From Spirochaetaceae bacterium (GTDB taxonomy: Bacteria > Spirochaetota > Spirochaetia > SZUA-6 > Fen-1364), in contig PLNO01000001.1 in assembly GCA_003141795.1 (NCBI GenBank), positions 29,633-37,895 on the forward strand: 8,263 nt of DNA. The letters are read 5' to 3'. The notes under the pieces are model-generated. The model had not been told where the DNA came from and did not search any database. It saw nothing but the letters and a program-made list of their open reading frames with translations. The position numbers were made by a program, and so were the translations under genes. Of this stretch, positions 1 to 6,389 are shown in pieces (within the stretch, counting starts at the first letter, position 1; every line of letters starts with the position of its first letter).

Positions 1-2603
1 TAATCCTGGACGAGCAGCTGGGGTTGTTTCTCCGCTACCCATGGAACGAAGGGGAGCTTGTCGTTACATCGGGGGACGTGATAGTAAATTTCGACACGGA
101 CGGGCTGCCGCCAGCGCGGGGCGACATTTACGGCTTCGCGAAACCCGATTCGTTCGAGTTTGGATCACAACATGGCGTATTCAAGTTTGACAGGAATCGG
201 TCGAAAGTCATCGACTATTTCCAGAAAGAGAGCGTGCAGTTCCTCCAGGAGCAGGCTTCGTTGGAAGGGTCGCGTTCGTGCGCGCTCGACATGGGAATCG
301 TCGGGTTCTCCCCCGAGGGACTTTCAAGGCTGTTCGCTATTTCCGATACTGTCCTTCCAGATGGAGGTACTTTCCTCAGCCTTCTGGAACAGGGGCAGGT
401 GGGGCTTGACCTCTATGTAGAGCTTTTGATGTCGTTCATGTCCGGGATATCATTCGAGCGGTACTGTGAGAAAGTTAGCAACATGTCCGCGCTCGAGCCT
501 TCAATTCTCCGTGTCATCCATTCTGCGTTCATCGGGCTTGACTTTCGGGCGTTTTTGACGCGGCGCACCCAGTTCCTCCATTTCGGCTCGCTGCCCGAAT
601 ACCCCCTTTCCTGTGAAGAGCTTGCATCTTCTGGTGCGCTGCCATTCTACGTCGCTGACGACGCCGAGCTTCGACCGATACTCTCTGAAGCCATCATCCA
701 ATTCAACTCAATCGACTGCAGTTGCACGCCTGTTGCCAGCGCACGGCATATTTGTCTGGAGTCCTGCTCTCGCGTGAGCCTGCAAGCTGTTGAGGGGGAG
801 AATCTCCTGATCGGGCTGAGGAGCCGCCGCTTCCTGTCACCTATCTCCTCTGGAATCTGCTTGGACGAAAGGAACTCGTCAGCTGGCCGTTTCCTCTTGG
901 TGTACGGCATACACGATACATGGCGCGCCCGGAAGGAGCCGGGGAGCATCGTTTTTTGCGGCATGCCGCTGGACCGGTGGGCTCAAGAACGGGGCATACG
1001 CGCCAGCCTTCTCGCGATCGATCAAGAGGGCAGCGGGGAGCTTGTCTACGATCTTTGGAGCGCGCAGATGTTCCTCCCTGATGCGGACGAGAGTTTCACA
1101 GAGGGGTACTGGAACAGGGATTGCGCGGACGCCCGCTGGCGTTCGAGATTCCTCGATAGCAAGCGTTTCAGCATTCGCGAGATAGCAGCGGGCGAAGATC
1201 TGTCTGAACGCGATGAAAATCGTGCGGAAATCCGGCAGGAGCTGCTACAACAAGCGATCTCCCGCGGCCATGGATGGCTTTCCGTTTCGGAGTGGGACTT
1301 TCGCAAGGCGCTTTCAGGTACCAACATCGAGGCCCTTCGGTCCGCCTGTGAGAGCACCGACGATGATCTTCTGAGGATCTACCGTCGCAAGCTTGTGGAT
1401 GCCCTTTCTCCGAGGCTTTCGGCAACCGATTCAATTGTCGGGCTTGCGGTCAACTACCTTGAGCCTGGCGCGAGTGCGCGCAGCCTGCGCCGCTCTGTCA
1501 AGCTCGATCAGATTGTGTGGGCGCGTTCCCCGGTGCGTCTGGACCTCGCCGGCGGTTGGACAGACACGCCTCCTTTTACGCTTCGCGAGGGAGGTGAGGT
1601 TGTCAACGTCGCGGTCAATCTGAATGATCAGCCGCCGATCCAGGTCTTTTGCCGTCCTACAACGGAACGGACGGTGCGTGTTCACTCGATCGATCTTGGC
1701 GTAGGCGAGACAATCAGTCATTTCGCCCAGCTCGAAGCCTACAACAGACCGGGCTCTCCTTTCGCGTTGCCGAAAGCCGCGCTCTGCCTGCTCGGATTCA
1801 CGGCTCAACAAAGCGGGGGCGAGCCGCTCGAAAATGTGCTCCAGAAGATGGGGTGCGGACTGGAGATCACACTGTTGAGCGCTGTCCCCAAAGGCTCGGG
1901 GCTGGGGACATCATCGATACTCGCAGCGACCATTCTCGGAGCGTTAGAAAGGTTCTTCGGACTCGAGGTTCGAAGGGACGAGCTGTTCCGACAGGTGCTG
2001 CAGATGGAGCAGATGCTCACGACGGGAGGGGGCTGGCAGGACCAGATCGGAGGAATCGTTGGAGGGGTAAAATACATCTCTACGATGCCTGGGTTGAGGC
2101 CCAGCCCCAATGTTTTCCAGCTTGACCCACATGTTTTCGAGGCGACGGAATGCGCGGATAGATTCACGCTCTACTATACGGGGATCACTCGCTTGGCAAA
2201 GAACATCCTTCAAGAAGTTGTCGACCGAGTGAACAGTATGGAGCCGGCCTATTTGTTCAGCCTGAGGTATTTGAAGCAGCTTGCCCGCAGCGCGCGTGAG
2301 GCCATTTCACAACGTGACCTCGATGAACTCGGAAGGGTGTTGGCCGCCTCATGGGAAGAGAACAAGCTCATACACCCCAGCACGTCGAATGAAGAAGTGG
2401 ACACGCTGCTGTGCACGGTGGGCGGATTGTATTCGAGCATGAAGCTTCTGGGCGCCGGCGGGGGTGGATTTGCCCTGTTCCTTTCGAGTTCCACCGACAG
2501 CGCACTCCAACTTCGTGATCGCCTCGGAGCAATTGAAGACGAGCGAGCGAGGGTAGTTGACATGAGCATAAATGAGCACGGGTTGCATGTAACGGTCAGC
2601 TGA
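1..2603 (+). CDS. fkp: Bifunctional L-fucokinase / fucose-1-phosphate guanylyltransferase (Fkp-type), 5'-truncated by window edge
   Basis: In the Fkp family the C-terminal kinase makes L-fucose-1-phosphate and the N-terminal half converts it to GDP-fucose in the cytoplasm. The frame is open from the first complete codon at base 3, so the TTG at 24 is probably internal and the true start lies upstream. About 866 residues are visible against roughly 950 for known Fkp, so the first ~80-90 are missing, including the expected nucleotide-binding loop. Numbering from codon 24, the guanylyltransferase/fucokinase part has VVTSGDV at 13-19 and DMGIVGFS near 89-96. The GHMP kinase domain begins near 499 with RSPVRLDLAGGWTDTPP, has the ATP loop PKGSGLGTSS at 622-631, then GGGWQDQIGG, and the C-terminal glycine motif LLGAGGGG at 808-815. 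All kinase motifs look intact. A phosphatase gene follows in the same direction. The exact sugar is inferred; another sugar kinase-pyrophosphorylase is possible. Confidence 0.85.
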   Translation, partial: ILDEQLGLFLRYPWNEGELVVTSGDVIVNFDTDGLPPARGDIYGFAKPDSFEFGSQHGVFKFDRNRSKVIDYFQKESVQFLQEQASLEGSRSCALDMGIVGFSPEGLSRLFAISDTVLPDGGTFLSLLEQGQVGLDLYVELLMSFMSGISFERYCEKVSNMSALEPSILRVIHSAFIGLDFRAFLTRRTQFLHFGSLPEYPLSCEELASSGALPFYVADDAELRPILSEAIIQFNSIDCSCTPVASARHICLESCSRVSLQAVEGENLLIGLRSRRFLSPISSGICLDERNSSAGRFLLVYGIHDTWRARKEPGSIVFCGMPLDRWAQERGIRASLLAIDQEGSGELVYDLWSAQMFLPDADESFTEGYWNRDCADARWRSRFLDSKRFSIREIAAGEDLSERDENRAEIRQELLQQAISRGHGWLSVSEWDFRKALSGTNIEALRSACESTDDDLLRIYRRKLVDALSPRLSATDSIVGLAVNYLEPGASARSLRRSVKLDQIVWARSPVRLDLAGGWTDTPPFTLREGGEVVNVAVNLNDQPPIQVFCRPTTERTVRVHSIDLGVGETISHFAQLEAYNRPGSPFALPKAALCLLGFTAQQSGGEPLENVLQKMGCGLEITLLSAVPKGSGLGTSSILAATILGALERFFGLEVRRDELFRQVLQMEQMLTTGGGWQDQIGGIVGGVKYISTMPGLRPSPNVFQLDPHVFEATECADRFTLYYTGITRLAKNILQEVVDRVNSMEPAYLFSLRYLKQLARSAREAISQRDLDELGRVLAASWEENKLIHPSTSNEEVDTLLCTVGGLYSSMKLLGAGGGGFALFLSSSTDSALQLRDRLGAIEDERARVVDMSINEHGLHVTVS

Positions 2604-2618
2604 AGAAGAGTTACCGCC

Positions 2619-3428
2619 ATGGTCAGTATAATTGCAAAAGCGGCCGATGCGCTGACCCTTGCGCGCCGGACACTCCTGGGGGCGGGAGATCGAGCCCGCG
2701 TCGAAGTGCACGACTCCCACATTGTCGACATCAGCACAGCGGGAGATCGCGCGGTCTCTCGCGCTCTCATTGATTTCTTCAAGAACTCGGGGCTTCCTGC
2801 CACGCTCCAAAGCGAAGAATCGGGCCGGCTCGACCTCGTTCAGCGGCCCGAGTACCTGATCGCTTTCGATGACCTTGACGGAACTGATAACTTCTTTCGG
2901 GGCAATGGTCTCCTCCCGTACTGCACAGTGATTTCGATACTCGGCGGAAGCGCTCCGAGGTTCGACGACACCCTTGCTTCGGGCGTTGTGGAGCACCGAA
3001 CGGGAATGACGTGGCTTGCAGAGAAGGGCAAGGGCGTGGTAGTCAACGGTACTCCGTCGCGCGTATCAAGGTGCGAGCGCATTGATCGACGGACCGTCAT
3101 CGCCGTTGATCATTACGGCTCCCGTGAAGGCAACAAACGGTTCGGCAGGCTTCACACGGATGCCTGGGTGAAGGACTTTGGATCGTCTGGATTCCACCTT
3201 GCCGGCGTTGCAAGCGGCATGTTCCAGGCATTTGTAAATGCGGGCCAGAAGGGGCACGAGCTTGCCGCTGGATACCTGCTCGTCACTGAAGGGGGCGGGA
3301 CACTTGTCGATTTTCAGGGAATGCCTTATGGCGATCGGGAGTACGACTTCGATTCGACTTATGAGGTGATTGCCTCATGTACTCCGTCACTTGCCGCTTC
3401 AATAGCAAATGTCCTGACTCCCCCTTAA
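2619..3428 (+). CDS. Inositol-monophosphatase-family (IMPase/CysQ-like) Mg-dependent phosphatase
   Basis: This 269-residue protein is full length for the family of lithium-sensitive, two- or three-metal phosphomonoesterases. Seen motifs: the first metal glutamate in SEE (65-67), the metal-binding core DDLDGTDNF (84-92, canonical DPIDGTxNF), the GSSG..LAGVASG helix (188-200), and HELAAG (213-218) followed by TEGGG (223-227), which corresponds to WDxAAG...EAGG. At the usual third metal aspartate this protein has Glu214, and the preceding Trp is His; this is unusual but conservative. The ATG at 2619 lies 15 bases after the fkp stop with a purine-rich GAAGAG before it, so the two genes are probably cotranscribed. 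The substrate is not evident. A phosphorylated sugar or inositol linked to the Fkp pathway is an inference from position; bisphosphate nucleotidase or fructose-bisphosphatase activity is also possible for this fold. Confidence 0.85.
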   Translation: MVSIIAKAADALTLARRTLLGAGDRARVEVHDSHIVDISTAGDRAVSRALIDFFKNSGLPATLQSEESGRLDLVQRPEYLIAFDDLDGTDNFFRGNGLLPYCTVISILGGSAPRFDDTLASGVVEHRTGMTWLAEKGKGVVVNGTPSRVSRCERIDRRTVIAVDHYGSREGNKRFGRLHTDAWVKDFGSSGFHLAGVASGMFQAFVNAGQKGHELAAGYLLVTEGGGTLVDFQGMPYGDREYDFDSTYEVIASCTPSLAASIANVLTPP

Positions 3429-3434
3429 CGACTC

Positions 3435-3463
3435 TGGACTGCGCCCTCCCGCTGTTGTATTCT
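3435..3463 (+). promoter_or_regulatory. Candidate sigma70 promoter for the caspase gene
   Basis: TGGACT (3435-3440) and TATTCT (3458-3463) are separated by 17 bases and lie 32 bases before the caspase ATG, right after the phosphatase stop. Each hexamer matches consensus at four of six positions. With the strong AAGGAG site at 3482-3487 (8 bases before the ATG), this suggests the caspase gene starts its own transcript instead of being the third gene of the fkp operon. I saw no obvious terminator hairpin in the 67-base gap. Confidence 0.4.
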
Positions 3464-3495
3464 CCTCTTCATATTTGAAGTAAGGAGAAAAAAGT

Positions 3496-4362
3496 ATGAA
3501 AGCTGCCCTCCTCGTCGGTATCAACGATTACCCCGGCACGCAGAACGATCTCGCGGGGTGCGTCAACGACATCACGAATGTCTACGACGTGCTCGTGAAG
3601 TACTTCGGGTTCGCGCCGGCGGACGTCACCCTCCTCTCCAATAAAAGAGCAACCAAGAAAGCGATCCTCGATGCTCTGAAGGCCCTCCTGGCAAAGGGGC
3701 GGGATGGGGATACCCTCGTCTTTCACTACTCGGGCCACGGGTCGCAGGTACGGGACACGGAGGGGGATGAGCTCGCAGACGGTCAGGACGAGATCATCTG
3801 CCCCTACGATTTCGATTGGGACTCGGGATTCATCAAGGACGACGATTTCGCGGAGCTCTTTTCAGGGCTCAAAAAGGGCGTGCATCTCGAGGCGATCCTC
3901 GATTCCTGCCACTCGGGTACGGGAACCAGGGAAATGATCCTCGACAGGTGGTCCCTGGCACGCTCGCCCGGCTTCGCGATGAATGACGAGGCCTCGCTCT
4001 GGGCAAGCCCGCACTGCATCAGACCGCGCTTCCTTCAGCCTCCGGCGGACATCGCCCTGAGGGCTGATGACATCTACGGTCAGGAGCTGAAGGTCAGGCG
4101 TTTGGCAGCGGATCAGGGAATGAACCACGTGCTCTGGGCCGCATGCAAGGACAGCCAGTACTCCGCGGATGCCGACGTCGGTGGAAAGCCCGGCGGTGCG
4201 TTCACGTACTTCTTCTGCAGGCACATCAGGGACACCGCGGGCAAGGTGAGCAGGGGAGACCTCGTGAAACTCGTCCGTGCCTCCCTCAAGCACGAAGGTT
4301 TTGCCCAGGTGCCTCAGCTCGAATGCCCCGAGGATCGCCGCAAGGCAGGCATTTTCTCATAG
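3496..4362 (+). CDS. Caspase-family protease (peptidase C14, metacaspase/orthocaspase type)
   Basis: The protein (288 residues) is a single p20-like caspase-fold domain with little else, cytoplasmic, with no signal peptide or membrane segment. It opens with the first core strand KAALLVGINDY (2-12). The catalytic histidine is His81 in HYSGHGSQ and the catalytic cysteine is Cys138 in ILDSCHSGTGTR. DGQDEIICPYDFDW (95-108) and the acidic KDDDF (115-119) match the metacaspase pattern, so Arg/Lys specificity and calcium dependence are plausible from the family but not shown. The conserved LWAACKDSQYSAD stretch (213-225) and GGAFTYFF (233-240) complete the fold. No adaptor, repeat or effector domain is fused, so any partner must be another protein. 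The start has a strong ribosome site. Degraded copies of this same gene occur three more times downstream, beside toxin-antitoxin genes. Confidence 0.9.
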   Translation: MKAALLVGINDYPGTQNDLAGCVNDITNVYDVLVKYFGFAPADVTLLSNKRATKKAILDALKALLAKGRDGDTLVFHYSGHGSQVRDTEGDELADGQDEIICPYDFDWDSGFIKDDDFAELFSGLKKGVHLEAILDSCHSGTGTREMILDRWSLARSPGFAMNDEASLWASPHCIRPRFLQPPADIALRADDIYGQELKVRRLAADQGMNHVLWAACKDSQYSADADVGGKPGGAFTYFFCRHIRDTAGKVSRGDLVKLVRASLKHEGFAQVPQLECPEDRRKAGIFS

Positions 4363-4376
4363 GGGTCTGATTGCCT

Positions 4377-4415
4377 CGGCTTTTCACGAATCACTCCCAC
4401 CTCACGCGCCTCGTT
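4377..4415 (+). repeat. Tail repeat, copy 1 (encodes RLF..SHLTRLV)
   Basis: Compared with 8225-8263, 32 of 39 bases match and the last 22 are identical. Both copies read RLFxxxSHLTRLV in one frame without indels, and two of the differences are synonymous (Arg and Leu codons). Each copy lies after a caspase 3' end, 14 bases after the intact stop and about 60 bases after the last fragment's stop. The pattern suggests a conserved coding segment that travelled with the caspase gene. Confidence 0.6.
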
Positions 4416-4534
4416 CAAGGCGTAGACCCCCACCGCAACGCAGTAGAGCCGACGCCGTGGATGTCTCCAGGGTCGAAGGCTTTAGGTAGATGGGATAGTG
4501 GGGCTTCGGGTCTGTGGAGGGACGAATGTACGAA

Positions 4535-4587
4535 GATGTACGTTTCGTACGGTTCCTTTTGTCTGCCCTCGAAGAGCCACGATAAAG
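4535..4587. repeat. 53-base dispersed direct repeat, copy A
   Basis: Copy A matches copy B at 7539-7591 with five substitutions and one single-base indel plus a compensating end difference. It begins GATGTACGTTTCGTAC, containing the inverted repeat GTACG-TTT-CGTAC, followed by a pyrimidine-rich run and a conserved GAGCCACGAT block. A third GTAC core lies just upstream at 4528. The indel breaks reading frames, which argues against coding. It lies between the caspase tail and the yefM promoter. It could be an operator, a weak terminator-like hairpin or a mobile-element scar. Confidence 0.65.
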
Positions 4588-4661
4588 CGTCGTGATACAC
4601 GGGAAGCGGAATCGAGCGCGTTGCACCCTGTGGAGAATCGGGAACATCACCGCGTGTTTAG

Positions 4662-4695
4662 TGTACTTGAATAGGTACGTGATTTGTACTACTTT
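4662..4695 (+). promoter_or_regulatory. yefM-yoeB promoter with GTAC-core operator
   Basis: TTGAAT (4667-4672), a 17-base spacer and TACTTT (4690-4695) form a sigma70-like promoter 17 bases before the yefM ATG. Three GTAC cores at 4663, 4675 and 4686, spaced 12 and 11 bases (about one helical turn), overlap it; two sit inside TGTACT. The E. coli YefM-YoeB repressor is known to bind palindromes with a TGTACA core, so autoregulation through these sites is a reasonable inference. Confidence 0.5.
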
Positions 4696-4712
4696 TTCCT
4701 TGAGGTGGCAAA

Positions 4713-4988
4713 ATGAGGGTCGCACAGGTCAGCGAATATCGGAAACGACTTGCGGAGTTTCATAAAAGTGTCGTTGAGAATCATGATCCACTTATCATCG
4801 GTCTCCCTGGCGGCGAGGACGTCGTTGTGATGTCATGGACCGATTACGAAAACCTCCAGGAAACCATGCATGTTCTCAAGGATAGCGTGACGATGGCCAG
4901 CCTTCTCGAAGGGAGAATCCGAGTCGCGGCAAGAGAATCCGCGGGGAAAGATCCCGCAATGATTTTCGACGATGTCGCACCGCATTGA
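4713..4988 (+). CDS. yefM: YefM/Phd-family antitoxin
   Basis: The 91-residue protein is the antitoxin and probable autorepressor of the YefM-YoeB module. The N-terminal Phd/YefM fold is seen as MRVAQVSEYRKRLAEF (1-16), with Arg10 at the position where E. coli YefM carries a DNA-contacting arginine, then PLIIGLPGGEDVVVMSWTDYENLQETMHVL (26-55), the hallmark of the family. The C-terminal third (about 56-91) should be the flexible segment that wraps and neutralises the toxin. The ATG at 4713 is preceded by the purine-rich TGAGGTGG. The stop overlaps the toxin gene by 17 bases, so translation is coupled. Length is normal and I see no damage. Confidence 0.9.
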   Translation: MRVAQVSEYRKRLAEFHKSVVENHDPLIIGLPGGEDVVVMSWTDYENLQETMHVLKDSVTMASLLEGRIRVAARESAGKDPAMIFDDVAPH

Positions 4989-5235
4989 GATCAGCCCGCT
5001 TGCTGAAAGAGACCTTCAGTGGTTTCGTGAGCACGATCGTGCGCTCTATGTGAAGTGCTTCGATCTCACTCGGGCGCTGGCGGAGAATCCTCGCGAAGGA
5101 ATCGGAAAGCCAGAGCATCTGAAGATGTTGGGCGGCGATGTCTGGAGCAGGCGACTGAGCCATGAACATCGGATGGTTTACGAGATTTTTTCTGATCGCG
5201 TCGTCATTGCAGCCCATCGCTACCATTACCATTGA
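4972..5235 (+). CDS. yoeB: YoeB-family ribosome-dependent mRNA interferase toxin
   Basis: YoeB cuts mRNA in the ribosomal A site when freed from YefM. At 87 residues this is the usual size. Aligned to E. coli YoeB, all four catalytic positions are present: Glu48 in GKPEHLK (E46), Arg67 in SHEHRMVY (R65), and His85-Tyr86 near the end in RYHYH (H83-Y84). VWSRRLSHEHRMVYEI (57-72) is the family signature. The ATG overlaps the end of yefM by 17 bases. The gene therefore looks fully functional. Only 9 bases after its stop, sequence homologous to the interior of the caspase gene begins. Confidence 0.93.
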   Translation: MSHRIEISPLAERDLQWFREHDRALYVKCFDLTRALAENPREGIGKPEHLKMLGGDVWSRRLSHEHRMVYEIFSDRVVIAAHRYHYH

Positions 5236-5244
5236 GAACAAGGT

Positions 5245-5310
5245 TTTCACTACTTGGGCCATCGCTCGCAGGTATGCGACACGGAGTGGGACGAGCTCTC
5301 CGATGACCAG
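5245..5310 (+). pseudogene. Caspase gene fragment 1 (catalytic-His region)
   Basis: The bases translate to FHYLGHRSQVCDTEWDELSD and then DQ, clearly homologous to residues 77-98 of the intact caspase (HYSGHGSQVRDTEGDELADG). The histidine is kept but GHG has become GHR. A one-base deletion at 5243-5244 breaks the frame relative to the preceding valine codon. There is no start, no upstream caspase sequence and no cysteine motif nearby. It lies immediately after the yoeB stop. Confidence 0.85.
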
Positions 5311-5312
5311 GG

Positions 5313-5516
5313 TTTGAACGTGTGTCGCTCTCTGCGGCCGTACTGTCGGAGCGCAAGGAGTCCTGAAACGTCGAGGCCATCGAGCGTTCGCCCATCCGGA
5401 CACTCGACGCACTCCATTTGGGCGCTGCCCTCGCCGCAGGAGCTTCGCTGTTCGTCACCTCGGATGCGCGCCAAGCCGAGGCCACCGCACGGCTCGATGT
5501 CCGCTTTATCGAGTGA
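5313..5516 (+). pseudogene. PIN-domain toxin, C-terminal fragment
   Basis: One frame reads RVSLSAAVLSER, an in-frame TGA at 5364-5366, then IRTLDALHLGAALAAGASLF and VTSDARQA, ending at TGA 5514-5516. The RTLDALHL...FVTSDARQA block is the classical C-terminal half of VapC-type PIN ribonucleases, including the LDALH aspartate and the TSD aspartate. The N-terminal strand with the first catalytic aspartate is absent; caspase fragment 1 occupies that place and joins at about 5311. The gene is dead: it is truncated and has a premature stop. Confidence 0.8.
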
Positions 5517-5536
5517 AGAGGGGGGCCGGATCTTCC

Positions 5537-5593
5537 CGCGAGCAAGGGGAACGGGAGACACTCGCTGAGGTGAAACAGCGCCTTGGCATATAG
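5537..5593 (+). pseudogene. Antitoxin C-terminal remnant (RelB/Phd-like) for the broken RelE toxin
   Basis: The frame reading RETLAEVKQRLGI before TAG 5591-5593 resembles the acidic-basic helix ending many RelB/Phd-type antitoxins. It overlaps the following toxin frame by 11 bases, as expected for such a pair. Nothing recognisable as an N-terminal DNA-binding part lies upstream, where the PIN fragment ends. Identification relies mainly on position and overlap. Confidence 0.5.
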
Positions 5594-5843
5594 CATCGTC
5601 TTTGCACGCAGAGCACGGAAAGAGCTCCAACGAATCGATCGACAGTCCGCGAAACGAATCGTCGAAGCTGTGGAAGCGCTTGCTGATCAACCTCGGCCAC
5701 AGGGTGCGCGCCAACTCAAGGGAAGTGTTGAGTGGTGAATTCGCGTTGGACATTATCGCGTGATTTATGAGATTCAAGATGATCGCCTGATCGTCCTTGT
5801 GGTCAAGGTGGGCCATAGGCGAGAAATTTACAAAAAGACGTAA
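5583..5843 (+). pseudogene. RelE/ParE-superfamily toxin inactivated by a nonsense codon
   Basis: From a TTG at 5583 the frame reads MAYSIVFARRARKELQRID and on through ALADQPRPQGARQLKGSVEW, then TGA at 5736-5738, then IRVGHYRVIYEIQDDRLIV to VGHRREIYKKT and TAA 5841-5843. This is a complete RelE-family toxin of 86 codons whose only visible defect is the stop at codon 52. Relatives usually have WRIRVGDYRVIYEI here, so the TGA most simply comes from a CGA arginine codon by one C-to-T change. The rest of the frame is undamaged, so the mutation may be recent. The antitoxin is also truncated, consistent with a toxin that had to be silenced. Confidence 0.85.
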
Positions 5844-5887
5844 AACAGCCCCCCCTATACCGCGCAGAGAAGGTGAGTAGGTCATAT

Positions 5888-5984
5888 CTCCTAAAACTGG
5901 TCTGCCTCGCTGAAGCACGAAGACTTCTCCCAAGTTCCTCGGCTCAAATGCCCGGAGGACCGCAGCAAGGCCTCCATTTTCTCA
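5888..5984 (+). pseudogene. Caspase gene fragment 2 (C-terminus)
   Basis: The bases from 5904 read ASLKHEDFSQVPRLKCPED and then RSKASIFS, matching the last 27 residues of the intact caspase (RASLKHEGFAQVPQLECPED...GIFS). Homology extends upstream to about 5888 with a two-base deletion. The original stop is lost: TCATAG has become TCAAAA. Several differences are synonymous (CCC/CCG, GAT/GAC, GCA/GCC), so this copy diverged as a working gene before it decayed. Its last serine codon TCA overlaps the stop codon of the opposite-strand PIN toxin. Confidence 0.88.
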
Positions 5985-6389
5985 AAACTGACCGCTCTTG
6001 CCGCAGAAGAGCAGGGACACATCGTACTTCTCGATCTGTCGATCAACCGTAAGAAGTGTGAGGTTTTCTACCTGAGCCTGGGCAACGAGCATTCGATCAA
6101 AAGGATCCAGATGGAAGAGGGGAAGTCCCGCCACCTGGAACGCGTGCGCGTGTTGAATGGGAAGCGGGAGAATCCCGTCTCGGGCAAGGCGGCTCGGTAT
6201 GAACTCAGAAGGCTTGTCCGGCATGACGAGCTTCCCAAGCGTCGCTTTGATGGATATTTCCCACGAACTTGCGGCGGAAAAATAGATCTCGTTCCCTCCG
6301 TACCGGATTGCCTCCAATGCCTCATCGCTGAGACGCTCGGGAGCGGATATCCACCATAGCCAGCAGTGGGTATCCAGCAGAGCTCTCAC
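5982..6389 (-). CDS. vapC: VapC-type PIN-domain ribonuclease toxin
   Basis: The protein (135 residues) is a PIN toxin of the kind paired with Phd antitoxins. It starts RALLDTHCWLWW with the first catalytic aspartate at Asp6. Glu44 lies in SSWEISIK, Asp95/Asp98 in HLDPFDRML and Asp116 in LLTVDRQI, so the acidic, metal-binding active site is complete. The start is GTG at 6389, sharing GTGA with the antitoxin stop (4-base overlap, coupled translation). The C-terminus SLLFCGKSGQF is a little longer than the usual short end after YDV, and the stop codon is supplied by the opposite strand of caspase fragment 2. The fold and active site look intact. Confidence 0.92.
   Translation of the reverse strand: MRALLDTHCWLWWISAPERLSDEALEAIRYGGNEIYFSAASSWEISIKATLGKLVMPDKPSEFIPSRLARDGILPLPIQHAHAFQVAGLPLFHLDPFDRMLVAQAQVENLTLLTVDRQIEKYDVSLLFCGKSGQF

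Larger units (their letters stand above)
4363..4712. other. Intergenic region between caspase and yefM holding two repeats and an operator
   Basis: This 350-base stretch has no convincing gene. It contains, in order, a 39-base sequence that recurs at the window's right edge (4377-4415), an unassigned GC-rich stretch, the first copy of a 53-base repeat with GTAC palindromes (4535-4587), and the yefM promoter/operator (4662-4695). One frame stays open from 4371 to 4595, but apart from the peptide RLFTNHSHLTRLV I see no recognisable domain; it is more likely a decayed coding remnant than a gene. Confidence 0.55.

Noticed and set aside
1431..1811. Long open frame on the minus strand inside fkp (also those at 647-964, 1805-2167 and 2249-2996)
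   Set aside because: They lie within the conserved fkp or phosphatase coding sequence, have no family-like motifs and are explained by the GC-rich codon pattern of the sense gene.
3862..4293. 143-codon minus-strand frame opposite the caspase gene
   Set aside because: The sense strand encodes a caspase with complete motifs; the antisense translation shows nothing recognisable.
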